DNA of 64,000 nt from Stenotrophomonas sp. SAU14A_NAIMI4_5 (GCF_003086795.1 NZ_CP026003.1:4413179-4477178), one strand, 5' to 3'; positions 24,923 through 34,597 are shown, counted from the first letter of the stretch. Notes: a model not told the origin generated them from the letters alone. Translations and numbers: made by a program.

Positions 24923-26326
24923 TTACGGCATCGCCGTCGCGGCTCCTGCGACCACCTGCATGGCCAGGGCCTGCGCCTGCTGACGCAGTTCAGGCACGGC
25001 CAGGCTTTCCCACAGGCTGCCGATGCGCAGGCTGCCGAGCACGCCCAGCCGCGCCTGCGCTGCACCGCTGCGGCTGCACAGACGGTCGCCCGGCACGCTG
25101 CTGTCCAGGCCCAGGCCATGCGGCCCGGGGCGGGCCAGGCCGTCGGCCTGCAGCTGCTGCAGCAAGGGATTGCGCAGCGCAGCGGCTCGGGTCTCGACGC
25201 CGGTGGCATTGACCACCGCCGCGATCGTCCACTGCTGTTCGTCGCCAGCGGCATCGCGACCGGACAGGTGAAGCGCGTCGCCTTCGCGCCAGATGCGCTG
25301 CAGGCGGGCACGGTGCAGCTGCAGCTGGCCGCTGGCCTGCAGGGCCTGCAGCTGGGCATCGACGTCTTCGGCGATGCGATGGCGGTGCACGTCCCAATAG
25401 CGCACCACGTGGCGCAGGAAGCGTCGCTGGTCGGCTTCGTCCAGGCTGCACCACAGCGCCTGGCCATGCGGGCGGATGCGATCCATCACGCCCTGCCACG
25501 GCTGGCCATCGGCCTGCGTCTGCCGGGCGAAGCCGCGCAGGGCCCGCACGCGCTGGCGCAGGGTCATCGGCAGCAGCGCGGCCGGATCGAATTCGGGCAG
25601 CACGCCATGCGCATGCGGCAGCGGCAACAGGCCATGCCGCGAGATCACGTGCAGCGGGCCGGTATGGCCGGCGGCGACCAGGGCCAGCACGGTGTCGGCC
25701 ATGCTCAGGCCGGAACCGACGATGGCCAGCGCATGGGCACCGGCCAGCGTGCGCACGCCGTCATAGTCCCAGGCCTCGACCACGTCGTCGGCAGGCAGCG
25801 CATCGGCGCCGGCCACCGGCAGCGGACGCATGCTGTTGCCGGTGGCGATGACCGCCTGCGCCGCGTGCAGCGTGCTGCCATCGCCCAGCTGCAGGTGGTA
25901 ACCGTGGTCATCCGGCTGCAGGCCCAGCACCGGCTGCGCGATCTCCTGCAGCTGCGCCGGGCTGGCGGCCACCGCGTCCTGCAGGCGCTGCTGCAGGTAG
26001 GCGGCGAAGTGGTGGCGGCTCACGTAACGCTCGCCGAGCAGCTCGCGCGTCTCGCCCGGGTAAGCGTTGACGGCCTGCAGGTAATCGAGGAAATCGCCGG
26101 GCTGGTCGGGGAAGGCACTCATCTTCGCCGCCGGCACGTTCAGCATGTGCTCCGGCCACGGCGTGGCGTACGCGATGCCCTGGGCGAGCTGCGAGGCGGG
26201 TTCGAAGATGGCCAGCGCCAGCGGCGCCTGGGCCTGGCGCAACACCTGGATCGCCACCAGTACACCGGCGGCACCACCGCCGATGATCGCCAGGTCCAGT
26301 TCGCCATGTCGCGATGAATCAGTCAT
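24923..26326 (-). CDS. FAD/NAD(P)-binding oxidoreductase-like protein
   Basis: A 467-aa protein with an N-terminal Rossmann FAD motif (LAIIGGGAAGVLVAIQV) and a second GxGxxx motif near residue 195 (LAIVGSGLSMAD). It has the overall pattern of the NAD_binding_9 (PF13454) group, which includes HydR-like and siderophore monooxygenase-related proteins. It ends 9 bp upstream of the uvrD start on the same strand, so uvrD may be cotranscribed. The substrate is unknown. The start MTDSS was taken as the first Met before the Rossmann fold. Confidence 0.85.
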   Translation of the reverse strand: MTDSSRHGELDLAIIGGGAAGVLVAIQVLRQAQAPLALAIFEPASQLAQGIAYATPWPEHMLNVPAAKMSAFPDQPGDFLDYLQAVNAYPGETRELLGERYVSRHHFAAYLQQRLQDAVAASPAQLQEIAQPVLGLQPDDHGYHLQLGDGSTLHAAQAVIATGNSMRPLPVAGADALPADDVVEAWDYDGVRTLAGAHALAIVGSGLSMADTVLALVAAGHTGPLHVISRHGLLPLPHAHGVLPEFDPAALLPMTLRQRVRALRGFARQTQADGQPWQGVMDRIRPHGQALWCSLDEADQRRFLRHVVRYWDVHRHRIAEDVDAQLQALQASGQLQLHRARLQRIWREGDALHLSGRDAAGDEQQWTIAAVVNATGVETRAAALRNPLLQQLQADGLARPGPHGLGLDSSVPGDRLCSRSGAAQARLGVLGSLRIGSLWESLAVPELRQQAQALAMQVVAGAATAMP

Positions 26327-26396
26327 GCGCCGATTGTAGGCCATGGCGGGTGACGGCCTGGGTGCAGGATCGGGCGTGGGACGACGGGACGACGGG

Positions 26397-26484
26397 GTAG
26401 AGTCGACTGTTAGTCGACTATCGCGCGCAGCGCGGGGATTTCGAACGCAGATGCGAAGAGCAGTCGACTAACAGTCGACTCTAC
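26397..26484. repeat. SMAG REP inverted pair
   Basis: GTAGAGTCGACTGTTAGTCGACT and its exact inverted copy (AGTCGACTAACAGTCGACTCTAC), separated by about 40 bp. Confidence 0.85.
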
Positions 26485-26490
26485 CCTGCT

Positions 26491-26550
26491 GGTTACACAT
26501 ACCTGCCGGTTACACATACCTGCGGATCACGCATACCCACCGGTCACGCG
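26491..26550. repeat. Degenerate 17-bp tandem repeat
   Basis: GGTTACACATACCTGCC is followed by a near-identical GGTTACACATACCTGC, a diverged GGATCACGCATACCCACC and a partial GGTCACGCG. It lies just after the cardiolipin synthase stop codon. Confidence 0.7.
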
Positions 26551-26566
26551 CCCCCACCAGCGCTGC

Positions 26567-27985
26567 CTACATCAACGCATCGGCCAACCGCGCGATGCCT
26601 TCGCGGCTGCGCTTCCAGGCCGGGCGCTGGCGCCACTGCTCCAGGTCCAGCAGGCGCGACTGGCGCAGGTAGTCGTCCTCGATGGCGCACAGCTGCTGCA
26701 CCAGCGGGCGGTCGTAGCAGATCAGGCCGATCTCGGCATTCAGCGCAAAAGAACGGATATCCATGTTGATCGAGCCGAGCACGGCGATGTCCTCGTCCAC
26801 GCTCATGTGCTTGGCGTGCAGGAACTGCGGCTCGTACAGCGCGATCTGCACGCCACAACGCAGCAGCTCCTCGTAGTACGCCTCCTGCGCCCACGAGGTC
26901 AGCCGCTGGTTGTTGCTGGCCGACAGGATCAGCTGCACCTTCACGCCGGACAGCGCAGCGATGCGCAGCGCGCTCAGCGTCGCTTCGTCAGGCACGAAAT
27001 ACGGCGTGACCATCACCAGCCGTCGCCGCGCCAGGTGGATCAGCGCCGCCACCGCATCGCGCGCGTTGCTGTAGGGGTACGCCGGGCCACTGGGCAGCAG
27101 CTGGGTGGCGATGTCATCGCCGCACTCGGGCACGTCGGCGATGACGTCCAGGCGCTGCCCGGTTTCCATGTACCAGTCGCTGGCAAACACCGCCTCCAGG
27201 TGGGCCACCGCCGGGCCGCGCACGCGCGCGACCAGCTCGCGGTTGGGGTGGCCGGGCACGAAGCGCGGGCCGGCCAGGTTCTGCGAGCCGACGTAGGCCA
27301 CTTCGTTGTCGATCACCGCGATCTTGCGGTGGTTGCGCAGGTCCATGCGTCCGCTGCGGCGCCAGCGCAGGCCTCCGGGCAGCATCGCCCGCACTTCGAC
27401 GTCACGCGCCTGCAGGCGCTTGCGGTAGGCGCGCAGGCCGCGCTTGGCACCCACTGCATCCAGCAGCACGCGGCACTGCACGCCGCGCGCGGCGGCACGC
27501 TGCAGCGCCTCGACAATGGCCTCGCCTACCGCGTCGTCGAACATCAGGTAGTACAGCAGGTGGACGCGGTCCTCGGCCTGGTCGATGTCGGCGATGAGGG
27601 TGTGCAGCGATTCGTCGTAGTCGGTGAGCAGGTCGACGGCGTTGCCGTGCACCGGCATGAAATCACCCTGGCGCTGCACCAGCGGCACGATCTCGGCGAT
27701 GGCGGTGTCGGCGGTCGGGGTCCAGCGCAGGCGGTGCTGCAGCGCCTGTTCCTCGCGGATGACCTGCGACGCCTCGGCTTGCCGGCGGATGCGTTCGCGC
27801 GACAGCCACGGGTGGCCGAACAGCAGGTACAGCGGCAGGCCCAGCAGCGGCACGAAGCCGACCAGCAGCAGCCAGCTGCGCGCCGCCCCCGGCGTGGTGC
27901 GGGTGGGGATCCAGCACAGCGCGACCAGCCGGATGAGCCAGTCGATCAACAGCAGGTAGGAACCCAGCAGCCACTCGAACAGCAT
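26567..27985 (-). CDS. cls: Cardiolipin synthase
   Basis: A 472-aa inner-membrane phospholipase-D superfamily enzyme that makes cardiolipin from phosphatidylglycerol. Two N-terminal membrane helices (residues 3-55) precede two HKD motifs: NHRKIAVID near residue 225 and HAKHMSVDEDIAVLGS near 400. The start MLFEWLLGSY begins the first helix; longer in-frame sequence overlaps a repeat and the rpmG terminator. Length and architecture fit ClsA. Confidence 0.94.
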   Translation of the reverse strand: MLFEWLLGSYLLLIDWLIRLVALCWIPTRTTPGAARSWLLLVGFVPLLGLPLYLLFGHPWLSRERIRRQAEASQVIREEQALQHRLRWTPTADTAIAEIVPLVQRQGDFMPVHGNAVDLLTDYDESLHTLIADIDQAEDRVHLLYYLMFDDAVGEAIVEALQRAAARGVQCRVLLDAVGAKRGLRAYRKRLQARDVEVRAMLPGGLRWRRSGRMDLRNHRKIAVIDNEVAYVGSQNLAGPRFVPGHPNRELVARVRGPAVAHLEAVFASDWYMETGQRLDVIADVPECGDDIATQLLPSGPAYPYSNARDAVAALIHLARRRLVMVTPYFVPDEATLSALRIAALSGVKVQLILSASNNQRLTSWAQEAYYEELLRCGVQIALYEPQFLHAKHMSVDEDIAVLGSINMDIRSFALNAEIGLICYDRPLVQQLCAIEDDYLRQSRLLDLEQWRQRPAWKRSREGIARLADALM

Positions 27986-28050
27986 CGCGTCGCCCGTCGG
28001 AGGTGTGGGGTCATTCTGCCCAGCCTTCTGTCGGTGTGCCAACCCAAAGC

Positions 28051-28097
28051 GTGCCGACCAACGGTCGGCACCCACCGGCACCCACCGGCACCCACCA
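28051..28097. repeat. SMAG-like palindrome with short tandem tail
   Basis: GTGCCGACCAACGGTCGGCAC is followed by three tandem CACCCACCGG-type 10-mers, upstream of cls. Confidence 0.65.
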
Positions 28098-28115
28098 CAG
28101 GAAAGCCGGGCACAA

Positions 28116-28145
28116 AAAAACCCGCCACGAGAGCGGGTTTTTTCG
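28116..28145. terminator. Intrinsic terminator after rpmG
   Basis: AACCCGC/GCGGGTT stem flanked by A-runs and T-runs on both sides, so it can terminate in either direction. It lies 25 bp beyond the rpmG stop codon. Confidence 0.9.
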
Positions 28146-28169
28146 GAAGCGACCAGCAATCCTCGCGGA

Positions 28170-28334
28170 TTACTTGATCTTGCCTTCCTTGTACGGGACG
28201 TGCTTACGCACGACCGGATCGTACTTGGAGAATTCCATCTTCCCCGGGGTGTTCTTCTTGTTCTTGTCGGTCGTGTAGAAGTGACCGGTACCAGCGGTCG
28301 AAATCATACGGACCTTATCGCGCTTGCCTGCCAT
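28170..28334 (-). CDS. rpmG: 50S ribosomal protein L33
   Basis: A 54-aa protein, [19 protein letters not shown] to the C-terminus [10 protein letters not shown], matching proteobacterial L33. It lacks the CxxC zinc pairs, so it is the zinc-independent form. It follows rpmB by 13 bp in the conserved rpmB-rpmG operon and ends at a strong terminator. Confidence 0.96.
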   Translation of the reverse strand: MAGKRDKVRMISTAGTGHFYTTDKNKKNTPGKMEFSKYDPVVRKHVPYKEGKIK

Positions 28335-28347
28335 GATCGTCTACTCC

Positions 28348-28584
28348 TCAGACCTTTTCGCCGCGCGCACGCAGCTCAGCCAGAACGGAATCGATACCGT
28401 TCTTGTCGATGGTGCGCAGTGCATGCGCGGAAACACGAAGCTTCACCCAGCGGTTCTCGCTGGCAACCCAGAAGCGGCGCTCGTGCAGATTCGGCAGGAA
28501 ACGACGACGGGTCTTGTTGTTGGCGTGCGAGACGTTGTTACCCGTCTGCACTCGCTTGCCGGAAACCTGGCATACGCGGGACAT
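28348..28584 (-). CDS. rpmB: 50S ribosomal protein L28
   Basis: A 78-aa protein with the family N-terminus [21 protein letters not shown] and [19 protein letters not shown] lies 6 nt before the ATG. It is the first gene of rpmB-rpmG. The 214 bp upstream (28585-28798) hold its promoter/leader region; I see no other gene there. Confidence 0.97.
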   Translation of the reverse strand: MSRVCQVSGKRVQTGNNVSHANNKTRRRFLPNLHERRFWVASENRWVKLRVSAHALRTIDKNGIDSVLAELRARGEKV

Positions 28585-28798
28585 TGCGCACCTCGATAGT
28601 AAGTTGTGTCAGCCCGTAGCCCGGGAGACGGCGGCCTCGGTGGTTGCCCACCACACGTCAAGAGAATCAAAGGGTTACGCTGGCGTTGGGCGGCCGGGGA
28701 CGTGCTCCCGGGGGCGCCGCCCGGTAGAAAACCGGACACAGCGAGCCGCGCATTATGCACGGGTTCAAGCACTTGCGCAAGTTACCCACAGGCGTGGG

Positions 28799-30250
28799 TC
28801 AGGGCGTGGCGATGAACAGGCCGCCGGAGCCCGGAGCCCGCTGCAATGCGTCGGGGCCCAGCCGCGCCCGTGCCGTGGTGATGAACAGGCGCCCATCCGG
28901 GGCGAAACACAGTGCGCCCACGTGCGGCGCCGGTACCGCCAGCCGCCGCTGTACCGCGCCGTTGGCCGCCAGTTCCAGCACGCAGCCCCCGCCCCACATG
29001 GCCACCCACAGGCTGCCCTGCGGCGACAGCGCCAACCCGTCGGGCTTGCCCGCTTCGCCGAGGAAATCGGTGACCACCTTCGGTTCGCCCAGCGTGCCTG
29101 TGGCCACATCGGCCGGGTAGGCCAGCAGGGTGCGGGCCAGGGTATCGATCACATACAGGGTATCGCCCGCGGGGCTGAACACCATGCCGTTGGCCACCCC
29201 CAGCCCTTCGGCCACACGCCGCACCGGCGCATCCACCGCTGTTGCATGGAACAGCGCGCCACGGCCGCCCAGCAGGCCCCGGTGCATCGACCCGGCCCAC
29301 AGGCCGCCGCGCGCATCCACGGTCATGTCGTTCAGGCGGCAACCGGCACCCACATCGATGGTCGGCCCGGGCTGCAGGCCACCGTCATCGGCAATCCGCA
29401 CGAAGTGCGTTTCGCCGTTGCCGACCAGGCCCTGCGGCGTCACCGCCAGCGACCAGACCGGCTCGGACAGCGGCGTGCGCACGCACGCCTGGCCATCCCA
29501 ATGCAGCAGCGCCGGTGCGGTCGGCTCGACCCAGGCCACGCGGCCATCCTCCAGCACCACCGGCGACTCCCCCACCAGCGTTCCGGCATCGCAGGCCAGG
29601 CGCACGCCGCTGGCAGGTACCGCCCGCAGCGCCTGCAACCAGTGCCGCGCGCGTCGACCGACCTCGTCCGCGGCGCGACCGGGGCGATACAGGTCGGTAC
29701 CGATGCCCACCGCACGCACGCCGGCCTGCCACAGCGCAGGCAGCGCATCGGTGGTGAACCCGCCCACGGCCACCAGCCGCGCCTGCGCCGGCAGCACCGC
29801 CGACAGTGCCGCAAGCCGCGGTGCGGAATCGTGCGCCGGAAATGCTTTCAGGTAGCGCGCGCCTGCGGCCAGCGCGGCAAACGCCTCGGTGGCAGTGCTG
29901 AAGCCGGGCATCGGCTCCATGCCGTGCGCGCGTGCCGCGGCAATCACCTCCGGGTTGGTGTTGGGCGATACGCAGAAGCGGCAGCCGGTGGCGGCCAGGG
30001 CTTCGACCTGGGCCACCTCCAGCACGGTGCCCGCACCCACCCACAGGCGGTCGCCGAAATGCGCGGCCAACAGGGCGATGGTGGCCAGCGGGTCCGGCGA
30101 ATTGAGCGGGACTTCGGCCAAGCGCACGCCGGCATCCACCAGGGCCTGGCCGACGGCCAACGCCTCGGAGCCGGTCAGCCCGCGCAGGATGGCTACCAGC
30201 GGTGTGTGTTCGATGGCCGCATCGAAGGCGGCGGCGTGTGCGGTGTTCAT
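28799..30250 (-). CDS. Fused KDPGal aldolase - SMP-30 family lactonase
   Basis: A 483-aa two-domain protein. Residues 1 to about 205 are a class I 2-dehydro-3-deoxy-6-phosphogalactonate aldolase (PLVAILRGL, VGAGTVLEV, Schiff-base Lys in ARYLKAFPAH). Residues about 215 to 483 are an SMP-30/gluconolactonase beta-propeller (LNDMTVDARGGLWAGSM, NGMVFSPAGDTLYVIDT, KPDGLALSPQGSLWVAMWGG). These are steps 2 and 5 of oxidative galactose breakdown in one chain. The frame is continuous, so the fusion is real in this sequence. Start MNTAHAA overlaps the kinase stop by 4 bp. Confidence 0.92.
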   Translation of the reverse strand: MNTAHAAAFDAAIEHTPLVAILRGLTGSEALAVGQALVDAGVRLAEVPLNSPDPLATIALLAAHFGDRLWVGAGTVLEVAQVEALAATGCRFCVSPNTNPEVIAAARAHGMEPMPGFSTATEAFAALAAGARYLKAFPAHDSAPRLAALSAVLPAQARLVAVGGFTTDALPALWQAGVRAVGIGTDLYRPGRAADEVGRRARHWLQALRAVPASGVRLACDAGTLVGESPVVLEDGRVAWVEPTAPALLHWDGQACVRTPLSEPVWSLAVTPQGLVGNGETHFVRIADDGGLQPGPTIDVGAGCRLNDMTVDARGGLWAGSMHRGLLGGRGALFHATAVDAPVRRVAEGLGVANGMVFSPAGDTLYVIDTLARTLLAYPADVATGTLGEPKVVTDFLGEAGKPDGLALSPQGSLWVAMWGGGCVLELAANGAVQRRLAVPAPHVGALCFAPDGRLFITTARARLGPDALQRAPGSGGLFIATP

Positions 30251-31179
30251 GGCGTTACCTGTGCGGCCCGGTGCAGGGCGAGGAAGCCGCGGGTCACGGC
30301 ATCGTGGGACAGCAGCGTGCGTGCGCTGCCACCCAGGGCACGCACGGCGGCGGCGTACAGCGCGCACACCGGCGCAGCACCGACCATCGGCAGCGGCACC
30401 TGCAGCGCGGCGGGCCACAGCCGGCGCACGTCGGCCAGCTCGGCGCCGATCAGCACACCGCGCAGCCATGAGGCACCGTCCGGGCGCGGCAGCTGGCCAC
30501 GGATCACCCGCGCGCGTGCGCCGAACAGCAGACTGCCCAATCCCAGCCCGCCCGCATGGCCGTGCTGCAGGCCATCGAAGAAGGCCGCGCCTTCCTCGGC
30601 AGGGCCATCCACCACCGACGCCAGCAGCCCGGCAGCGGTAAGGCGGTCGAAGATTTCACCCGACATCGCGGTGAGGAAGGACACCACCGCCCCGCCCTGC
30701 AGCTGCACCCACTTGCTGTGCGTGCCGGGCAGTGCCACCAGCCCATCCAGCGGCAGGGCGCCACCGGCCAGCAGGCCGAGCAGCTCGGTTTCCTCGCCAC
30801 GCATGATGTCCGGCGCGTCGTCCTGCGCACGCTGGCAGGCCAGCCCGGGCACGATGGCCACCGGCACCTGGCCGATGCGGGTGTGGTGCAGCTGCGCGGC
30901 CAGCCGCTGCGGCGTGGCCGGGCAATCGGCGTAGCCGGCATCGCTCCAGCCGATGTTCGAGCCGACCATGCCACAGGCATATACCGCCGCCGCGTCGGGC
31001 CAGGCGACCACGGTCTGCTCCAGCAGGGCCTGCATCTGCGCGCGGTCCAGCCCGGCGATGCCGCGTGGCTGTTCCACGCTGTCCAGCACCCGCCCATCGG
31101 CGGCGATGAGGAAGGCACGGAAGTTGCTGCTGCCCCAGTTGATGCCGATGATCGGTGCGTCGTTGTCGTGCATGCTCAT
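30247..31179 (-). CDS. dgoK: 2-dehydro-3-deoxygalactonokinase
   Basis: A 310-aa DgoK-family kinase that phosphorylates 2-keto-3-deoxygalactonate to KDPGal. Features include INWGSSNFRAFL (ATP-phosphate loop), GMVGSNIGW, PGTHSKWV and MSGEIFD. Both ends overlap neighbours by 4 bp (ATGA), so it is translationally coupled in the receptor-SDR-kinase-aldolase operon. Confidence 0.94.
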   Translation of the reverse strand: MSMHDNDAPIIGINWGSSNFRAFLIAADGRVLDSVEQPRGIAGLDRAQMQALLEQTVVAWPDAAAVYACGMVGSNIGWSDAGYADCPATPQRLAAQLHHTRIGQVPVAIVPGLACQRAQDDAPDIMRGEETELLGLLAGGALPLDGLVALPGTHSKWVQLQGGAVVSFLTAMSGEIFDRLTAAGLLASVVDGPAEEGAAFFDGLQHGHAGGLGLGSLLFGARARVIRGQLPRPDGASWLRGVLIGAELADVRRLWPAALQVPLPMVGAAPVCALYAAAVRALGGSARTLLSHDAVTRGFLALHRAAQVTP

Positions 31180-31922
31180 CGGCGCGTCACTCCGGCGCCA
31201 CCATCCAGCGGCACCACCGCGCCGGTCATCCAGCCGCTGCGCGGTGAGGCGAGGAACAGCGCGAGTTCCGCCGCATCGACTGCGCTGCCCAGGCGCTGCA
31301 GAGGATGCCGCTGCACGTTGCGTGCGCGGGCCGCGGCGGGATCAGCGCTGCGTGCGAACGAGCCCTGCAGCATCGGCGTATCCACCGAAGCCGGCGCGAT
31401 CGCGTTGACCCGGATGTTCGCTTCGGCCAGTTCCAGCGCTGCGGTACGTGCCAGCGATTCCAGCGCCGCCTTGGAGGCCGCGTAGGCCGCCAGCCCAGGC
31501 GTGGCGTAGCGCGCGTTGATGGAGGACAGCAGCACGATGCTGCCGCCGCCATTCGCATGCAGGCCAGCCAATGCATGGCGCATCAGACGGCGCGCACCCA
31601 GCACGTTCACCGCATGAACCTGCTGCCAGAGCGCATCGTCGTCAGCCCAGGTATCGGCCGGCGGGCACCAGCCAGCACAGTGGATCAGCGCGTCCAGCGG
31701 CTGGCCAAGATGTGGCGCCAGGGCGACATCGACCGCGCCGGCATCAGCCAGATCGGCCTGTACCTGCGTGGTCGCCGCCGGCACCGGCTCGCGATCCAGT
31801 GCCAACACCGTCGCCCCCTGTGCCTGCAGCTGCGCCAGCACTGCCGCGCCGATGCCGCTGGCCGCCCCGCTCAACCAGACATGCCGGCCCTGCCATTCGC
31901 CCTGCATTGCGTCGTTGCCCAT
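31176..31922 (-). CDS. SDR-family dehydrogenase, probable sugar (galactose) 1-dehydrogenase
   Basis: A 248-aa short-chain dehydrogenase with cofactor motif GAASGIG, an NVLG segment, catalytic Ser plus Tyr/Lys (LLSSINARYATPGLAAYAASK) and SDR C-terminus GAVVPLDGGAG. Place in the operon, two bases after the receptor stop and overlapping dgoK, argues for oxidation of the imported sugar to its lactone. The sugar cannot be read from the sequence. Confidence 0.87.
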   Translation of the reverse strand: MGNDAMQGEWQGRHVWLSGAASGIGAAVLAQLQAQGATVLALDREPVPAATTQVQADLADAGAVDVALAPHLGQPLDALIHCAGWCPPADTWADDDALWQQVHAVNVLGARRLMRHALAGLHANGGGSIVLLSSINARYATPGLAAYAASKAALESLARTAALELAEANIRVNAIAPASVDTPMLQGSFARSADPAAARARNVQRHPLQRLGSAVDAAELALFLASPRSGWMTGAVVPLDGGAGVTRR

Positions 31923-31924
31923 GC

Positions 31925-34597
31925 TCAGAACCGGTAGGTGAGGCTGGCCTTGTACGAGCGACCGAACACCACGTTGGTGCGCAGGCCCTCGTCATAGCCG
32001 TCGAAGGTGCGCTGCTCGCTGTCCAGCAGGTTGTTGGCTTCCACCTTCAACGACAGGCGGTCGCTGAAATCGTAGCTCATCGACGCCGACAGATCCTTGT
32101 AGGTGTCGTTGAAGATGCCGGTGGCGGCGCTGGACAGGCCGACCAGGTATTCATCGCGCCAGTTGTAGGCCACGCGGATGCCGAACGGGCCGTTCTCGTA
32201 ATAGCCGATCAGGTTGGCATTGTTCTTCGACAGCCCCGGGAAGGTCATCGCATTGCCGTTGACGTCGGTGATCGGGGTTTCCGAGTCGATCCAGGTGTAG
32301 GTGGCGACCACGCCGAAGCCATCGAGCATGCCGCTGAACGGCACCTGCGCCAGCAGCTCGACGCCCTTCACCTTGGCCTTGTCGCCGTTGATCTTGCGCA
32401 GCACCAAGTAGTTGATGTTGTTGTAGGTTTCCGCGCTCTGCCGCTGCACGATGAAGGTCGACACATCCTTGTAGAACAGGCCGGCCGAGAGCAGGCCCTG
32501 GCCGCCGTAGTACCACTCCAGCGACAGGTCGTACTGGGTGGCCTTGAACGGGTCCAGGTCCGGTGCACCGCCGCTGCCGGTGCCCGGCGAGGTCTGCACG
32601 CCGTTGCCATCGAACACGGCGTTGTTGTTGAGGGTTACGCCGTTGTTGAGGTCTTCGGTGTTGGGGAACGCCACCACCTTGGCCGCGCCACCACGAAGCA
32701 CCAGGCTGTCGGTGATCTGCAGCTTGGCCACCGCCGAGGGCAGGACTTCGCGGTCGTCACGGTCGAAGGTGGACGGGGTGAGCGTGCCGTTGCCGCTGAT
32801 CAGGTTGCCGCGCGAGGTCAGGTCACGACCAACGAAGCGCACGCCGACATTGCCGCCCAGCGCCATGCCGGCCACGTCGGTATCCCAGTTGAGCTTGGCG
32901 TAGGCCTCGAGGAAATCCTCGTCCACGCGGAAGGTTGCCGCGTAGGCCAGTGCGTTGTTGCGCGGGTCCAGGCACTGCGCGTTCTGCGAGATCTGCGGCA
33001 CGGTGGTGAAGCTTTCACAGCCACCGAAGGTGCTGCGGAACGCGCCGAGGTAGTCGCGCGGCAGTCCGCTGAATTCACCGGGCAGGAAATCGTTGTTGCT
33101 GTAGACGCGGATGTACGGCGCCATCTGCGTGACCGGGATGCCACCAGCCGGGCGGATGTCCGCGCGCAGCGGATCCTGCAGGCTCTCCAGGCGGCTGAAG
33201 CGGGCGCCGAAATCCAGCGAGCGCAGCGGGCCGTCATCGAAGGCCAGGCTCCAGTCGCTGCGCAGCGCGCGCGAGTCGGTCCTGGCCCGCCAGTAGTTGT
33301 CGAACATGATGGTCATGCGCCACTGCGCTGGGTCGGCCACGTCCACGCCGCTGACGTTGAAGCTGCCGAAGTTGCCGCTGCGCAGGTCGAAGTCGGTCAC
33401 CGAGGTCAGCCCGGCCATCGGCGCCAGGCGCATGTAGCGCTGGTCGTACTTTGCAGTGGAACGGCCCCAGTCCAGTTCCACCGAACCATCCAGCCGTTCG
33501 CCGACGCGGAAGCTGGCGCGCAGCGCACTGGAGATCGTGTCCGAATCGATGTCAGCCGCTTCGGAGTTGAGCAGCACGGTGCCGGTGGACCGGCCGGCCA
33601 GCAGGATGTCGTGCTCGGAGTAGACCGCGTTGCTCAGGCCTGCGGATGGGTTGAAGGCGATCCAGTAGCGGTCACGCTCTGCCTTCTGCCGCGAATAGAA
33701 CGTGTCCCAGGTCAGCTCCACGCCATCGCTGGGGCGCCACTGCAGCACGGTGCTGACGCCGACCTTGGTGCGGTCGTCGTCGATGTTCTGCGCGCGCATG
33801 TCGGTGCTGCCGAAGCGGGTGGTACCCGGGCTCGCCGGGTCGGTGTAGCGGGCATAGCCTGAGAAGGTATCCAGGCCCTGCTGCACTACGTTGCGGCGGC
33901 CATAGGTGGCCGAGACCAGCGCGCCGAAGCGGCGGTCATCGCTGCGCCGCGACACCAGGCCGAAGGCATTGTGGCCCCAGGAATCGGCCATCTGATCGTA
34001 GGTGCCGGCCACGCTCACCACGTTCTGCTCGGCATCGCCGGACAGCGGCTGCCGGGTATGGATGTCGACGATGCCACCGAGGCCACCGCTGAGCTGGTCG
34101 GCACCGGCCAGCTTGGTCACCTCCAGCCGCGAGATCAGCTCCGACGGCACCAGCGAGAGCAGGCCGTAGGTGGAGGTGGCCAGCTGGTCCAGGCCGTTGC
34201 CGCCGCGGCCGGTGGCATCGACGATCTGCCGCCCGTTGTAGAGCAGGACGTTTTCCTTCAGGCCGCGCACCAGGATGTCGCTGCCCTCGCCCATGCCGCG
34301 CTCGAGCTGCACGCCCGCCACGCGGCCCAGCGACTCGGCGACGTTGGTGTCGGGCAGCTTGCCGATGTCGTCGGCGACGATCGCATCGACGATCTGCGCC
34401 GAGTCGCGTTTCAGGTCACGCGAGGCCTCCAGACTGCCGCGGATGCCAACGACGCTGACGGCATCCAGGGTCTGCGCCTGCTGCTGGCCGTCGCCTGTGG
34501 TGGTGGCCGGGGCCGTGTCCTGCGCCGATGCCAGCACGGGCATCAGCAGGCAGGTCCCCAGAGCGGTGAACAAGGTCGAACGTGGAAAACGATGCAT
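31925..34597 (-). CDS. TonB-dependent outer-membrane receptor (Xanthomonas/Caulobacter type)
   Basis: An 890-aa receptor with a signal peptide at 1-25 (ending VLASAQD), a TonB-box-like LDAVSVVGIRGS near residue 45, a plug domain to about 180 and a 22-strand beta-barrel ending in Tyr-Arg-Phe (SLTYRF). DLKRDSAQIVDAIVADDIGKLPD is the hallmark region of the TonB-Xanth-Caul group (near residue 58), many of which import plant-derived saccharides. It is the first gene of the catabolic operon. The start MHRFPRS begins the signal peptide. Confidence 0.93.
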   Translation of the reverse strand: MHRFPRSTLFTALGTCLLMPVLASAQDTAPATTTGDGQQQAQTLDAVSVVGIRGSLEASRDLKRDSAQIVDAIVADDIGKLPDTNVAESLGRVAGVQLERGMGEGSDILVRGLKENVLLYNGRQIVDATGRGGNGLDQLATSTYGLLSLVPSELISRLEVTKLAGADQLSGGLGGIVDIHTRQPLSGDAEQNVVSVAGTYDQMADSWGHNAFGLVSRRSDDRRFGALVSATYGRRNVVQQGLDTFSGYARYTDPASPGTTRFGSTDMRAQNIDDDRTKVGVSTVLQWRPSDGVELTWDTFYSRQKAERDRYWIAFNPSAGLSNAVYSEHDILLAGRSTGTVLLNSEAADIDSDTISSALRASFRVGERLDGSVELDWGRSTAKYDQRYMRLAPMAGLTSVTDFDLRSGNFGSFNVSGVDVADPAQWRMTIMFDNYWRARTDSRALRSDWSLAFDDGPLRSLDFGARFSRLESLQDPLRADIRPAGGIPVTQMAPYIRVYSNNDFLPGEFSGLPRDYLGAFRSTFGGCESFTTVPQISQNAQCLDPRNNALAYAATFRVDEDFLEAYAKLNWDTDVAGMALGGNVGVRFVGRDLTSRGNLISGNGTLTPSTFDRDDREVLPSAVAKLQITDSLVLRGGAAKVVAFPNTEDLNNGVTLNNNAVFDGNGVQTSPGTGSGGAPDLDPFKATQYDLSLEWYYGGQGLLSAGLFYKDVSTFIVQRQSAETYNNINYLVLRKINGDKAKVKGVELLAQVPFSGMLDGFGVVATYTWIDSETPITDVNGNAMTFPGLSKNNANLIGYYENGPFGIRVAYNWRDEYLVGLSSAATGIFNDTYKDLSASMSYDFSDRLSLKVEANNLLDSEQRTFDGYDEGLRTNVVFGRSYKASLTYRF

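Noticed and set aside
22619..26317. 1232-codon plus-strand frame opposite uvrD and the FAD protein
   Set aside because: It spans two genes on the other strand and has shadow composition (His, Gln, Ala, Arg rich).
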